Source: CAYPJE01 sp964410945
GTDB lineage: Bacteria; Fidelibacterota; Marinisomatia; Marinisomatales; TCS56
Assembly: GCA_964410945.1 (NCBI GenBank)
Contig: CAYPJE010000005.1
Coordinates: 62,001 to 126,000 of the forward strand
DNA length: 64,000 nucleotides
Direction of reading: 5' to 3'
In this document: positions 62,166-64,000 of the stretch, piece by piece
Numbering within the stretch: the first letter of the stretch is position 1
Layout of the letters: every line of letters starts with the position of its first letter
Program-made: the position numbers and the translations under genes
Notes under the pieces: generated by a model
The model's input: only the letters and a program-made list of their open reading frames with translations
Told to the model about the DNA's origin: nothing
Database searches by the model: none

Positions 62166-62433
62166 AACAGAATATACTGAACAGGAGATATTAACCTCAG
62201 TCGAAAATGATGAGTGGAACAGTATTGCCGACAAAGCTAATGAGATCGATCGTTATACAGAGTACGCAGCAGCCACTTTCCGCAAAGATAAGCGTGTAAA
62301 TATCCGAATCTCCGAGAGGGATCTGGTTAACCTGCAAAAGAAGGCACTAAATGAAGGTTTGCCTTATCAAACGCTGATCTCAAGTATTTTACATAAATAT
62401 ATCACCGGCCGGTTGATTGAAAAGCCGGCTTGA
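62158..62433 (+). CDS. BrnA/CopG-type antitoxin
   Basis: 91 residues. The C-terminal half holds a ribbon-helix-helix DNA-binding segment (VNIRISERDLVNLQKKAL, then GLPYQTLISSILHKYITGRL), and the N-terminal half is acidic (TEQEILTSVENDEWNSIAD), as expected for toxin binding. It should neutralise the BrnT-like toxin and repress the operon. ATG 62158 has AGGTGA upstream; GTG at 62149 is less likely. Confidence 0.85.
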   Translation: MVKTEYTEQEILTSVENDEWNSIADKANEIDRYTEYAAATFRKDKRVNIRISERDLVNLQKKALNEGLPYQTLISSILHKYITGRLIEKPA

Positions 62434-62461
62434 TACAACTATCATTAATATAGTTGGTATC
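62432..62461. terminator. Hairpin between the antitoxin and aspS
   Basis: GATACAACTAT pairs with ATAGTTGGTATC (one bulged base) and is followed on the plus strand by CCAATTATTTTTT. It probably ends the toxin-antitoxin transcript. Confidence 0.5.
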
Positions 62462-62465
62462 CCAA

Positions 62466-64000
62466 TTATTTTTTAATTAACTGTATTCCCAGCTCAGTCA
62501 GCTGCTCATCCGAAACCACATTCGGTGTCTCATCCATCAGCGACATGGCCGAAGTCGTCTTCGGAAATGCGATCACATCACGGATCTGGGAAGTTCCTGC
62601 CAGCAGCATTACCAGGCGGTCAAATCCAAAGGCAATACCTCCATGGGGTGGTGCACCGTAGGTCAGGGCTTCCAGCAGGAAACCAAATTTGGCCTGGGCT
62701 TCTTCCCGGCTGATCTTCAGTAAATCAAATACTGCCTGCTGGACTTTGGTATCGTGGATACGAATCGATCCGCCGGCGATCTCATGCCCGTTGACTACCA
62801 GATCGTAACCCCGGGACAATAAATCGGAATGATTCTTTGGATCATAATCATCAGTATTCGCCTTAAAAGTCATATGTCTCTTGAATAATTGTTGCTCATT
62901 TTTGGGAGCCGTGAAGGGATGATGCATAGCGATGTGGCGTTGGGACTCCGCATCCCATTCAAACATTGGAAAATCCACCACCCACAGGGGCTTGAATATA
63001 CTATCATCCAGCAGATTTTCACGTTTGGCCAGCTCAACACGTAATGCACCCAGGGCCGGCAGGGCAATATTTTCCTTATCACCAATCAGGAATACAATCG
63101 AGTCATCAACCATACCCAGAGCGCTGATCATCTCCTGCTGGAGGTCTGCTCCAAAGAATTTTGAAATACCTCCACTCAACACACCATCAGTCCTTTTCAT
63201 CCAGGCCAGTCCTTTGGCACCGTACTTTTTAACAAAGTCAGTCAGGCCATCGATAACTTTGCGGGAATAACCTTCAGCTATTGGTAATACAATTCCTTTC
63301 ACACAGTCGGCTGATTTGAAGGCATTGAACTCCGAACGGTCAGTGAATTGCTTACAGTCCTGTAATTGCATATCAAAACGCAAATCCGGCCGGTCGGAAC
63401 CATATTTATCCATGGCTTCCGCATAGGTCATTATCGGAAATTTCTGTGGCAGGTCCACATCGATTACCTGCTTGAATATGTCCCTCGTCAGGCTTTCACA
63501 AGTTGCCTGGATATCGGTTTCATCGATAAATGACATTTCCATGTCGATCTGGGTGAATTCCGGCTGGCGGTCAGCCCGCAGGTCCTCATCGCGGAAACAT
63601 TTGACGATCTGGAAATAACGGTCGAAACCGGAAATCATCAGCAACTGTTTGAAGGTCTGGGGTGACTGTGGCAAGGCGTAGAACTTCCCCTTGTGAATCC
63701 GGCTGGGTACCAGATAATCGCGGGCCCCTTCCGGGGTGGATTTCATCAGGACCGGTGTTTCCACTTCAATAAAATTCTGATCAGACAGGTGAGTTCGCAC
63801 GACCTGATATGTCCTGCTGCGGGTTTGCATATAGTTCTGCATTTCCTCGGTCCGCAGCTCCAGATAGCGGTATTTCAAGCGCAGGTCTTCGAGGGCGCTT
63901 TCCCGGTCGGAAATGACGAACGGCAGGGGTGCGGTCTCGTTGAGCATGATAGATTCACTCACCAGAACTTCAATCTCACCGGTAGGCATTTCAGGATTGA
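62466..64000 (-). CDS. aspS: Aspartyl-tRNA synthetase (partial, 5' end outside window)
   Basis: The window holds the C-terminal 511 or so codons; the gene continues beyond 64000 (the frame stays open, and AspRS has an N-terminal anticodon-binding domain that is missing here). Class II features include LPQSPQTFKQLLM, FRDEDLRADRQPEFTQID (motif 2), and GIAFGFDRLVMLLAG (motif 3), with the bacterial GAD-type insert. It charges tRNA-Asp. It converges with the antitoxin gene. Whether it is Asp-specific or also charges Asn cannot be told here. Confidence 0.96.
   Translation of the reverse strand, partial: NPEMPTGEIEVLVSESIMLNETAPLPFVISDRESALEDLRLKYRYLELRTEEMQNYMQTRSRTYQVVRTHLSDQNFIEVETPVLMKSTPEGARDYLVPSRIHKGKFYALPQSPQTFKQLLMISGFDRYFQIVKCFRDEDLRADRQPEFTQIDMEMSFIDETDIQATCESLTRDIFKQVIDVDLPQKFPIMTYAEAMDKYGSDRPDLRFDMQLQDCKQFTDRSEFNAFKSADCVKGIVLPIAEGYSRKVIDGLTDFVKKYGAKGLAWMKRTDGVLSGGISKFFGADLQQEMISALGMVDDSIVFLIGDKENIALPALGALRVELAKRENLLDDSIFKPLWVVDFPMFEWDAESQRHIAMHHPFTAPKNEQQLFKRHMTFKANTDDYDPKNHSDLLSRGYDLVVNGHEIAGGSIRIHDTKVQQAVFDLLKISREEAQAKFGFLLEALTYGAPPHGGIAFGFDRLVMLLAGTSQIRDVIAFPKTTSAMSLMDETPNVVSDEQLTELGIQLIKK

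Noticed and set aside
1..64000. CRISPR arrays, insertion sequences, prophage
   Set aside because: I saw no regularly spaced repeats, transposase or phage structural genes in the window.

Overview
The window looks like a chromosomal segment from a Gram-negative bacterium of the FCB (Fibrobacteres-Chlorobi-Bacteroidetes) group or a neighbouring phylum such as Marinimicrobia or Calditrichota. The main reason is the large secreted protein at 7.6-11.6 kb, which ends in a type A C-terminal sorting domain (NPFNPST motif) as used by type IX secretion. Lipoprotein signals, an outer-membrane beta-barrel and a SecA without the C-terminal zinc motif agree. The exact phylum is inferred, not proven. Most genes are on the minus strand, and many are joined by stop/start overlaps.

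Layout. 0-7.5 kb: a glycan-use operon (GH13, MFS transporter, GH36, membrane-anchored GH1, nucleotidyltransferase). 7.6-13.2 kb: a sorted repeat protein and a MATE pump. 13.2-15.6 kb: a tightly coupled ECF sigma / anti-sigma / redox-domain operon with thioredoxin beside it. 15.7-22.8 kb: ptb-buk, an HD-GYP protein, an SDR fusion and a family I CoA-transferase pair. 22.9-24.7 kb: a PerR/Fur regulator, peroxiredoxin and Fe superoxide dismutase, with a Fur-like box.

24.7-39.8 kb is the most striking part: seven multiheme cytochromes holding 69 CxxCH motifs, an outer-membrane barrel, a two-domain rhodanese lipoprotein, a Tat-exported Fe-S protein, an NrfD-type membrane subunit and three Cys-rich regulators. 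It reads as a complete electron route from the quinone pool across both membranes. Two inner-membrane cytochrome b/multiheme c fusions and the NrfD module would collect electrons, periplasmic cytochromes would carry them, and the barrel plus cytochrome lipoproteins would pass them outside. The first cytochrome gene carries an in-frame TGA followed by a hairpin that could be a bacterial SECIS element. It is therefore a candidate selenocytochrome.

40-42.5 kb: two Rrf2 regulators around a universal stress protein, a YjbQ protein and a low-GC orphan. 42.8-51.4 kb: tRNA-Leu, secA, nusB, leucine dehydrogenase, acyl-CoA dehydrogenase, thiolase and phoH. 51.5-59.8 kb: a TatT-like lipoprotein, a DUF2953/YtfJ pair, a spore-photoproduct-lyase-like radical SAM enzyme with a nucleosidase-like partner, a transglutaminase-like protein with a fungal-type cytosine deaminase, serine dehydratase, and a ferredoxin with a Tat lipoprotein. 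59.9-64 kb: typA, a BrnT/BrnA-type toxin-antitoxin pair and the 3' part of aspS, which runs off the window.

Together, leucine dehydrogenase, acyl-CoA dehydrogenase, thiolase, CoA-transferase and ptb-buk suggest amino-acid or short-chain acyl-CoA catabolism with ATP recovered through acyl phosphates. The cytochrome cluster could then dispose of the electrons.
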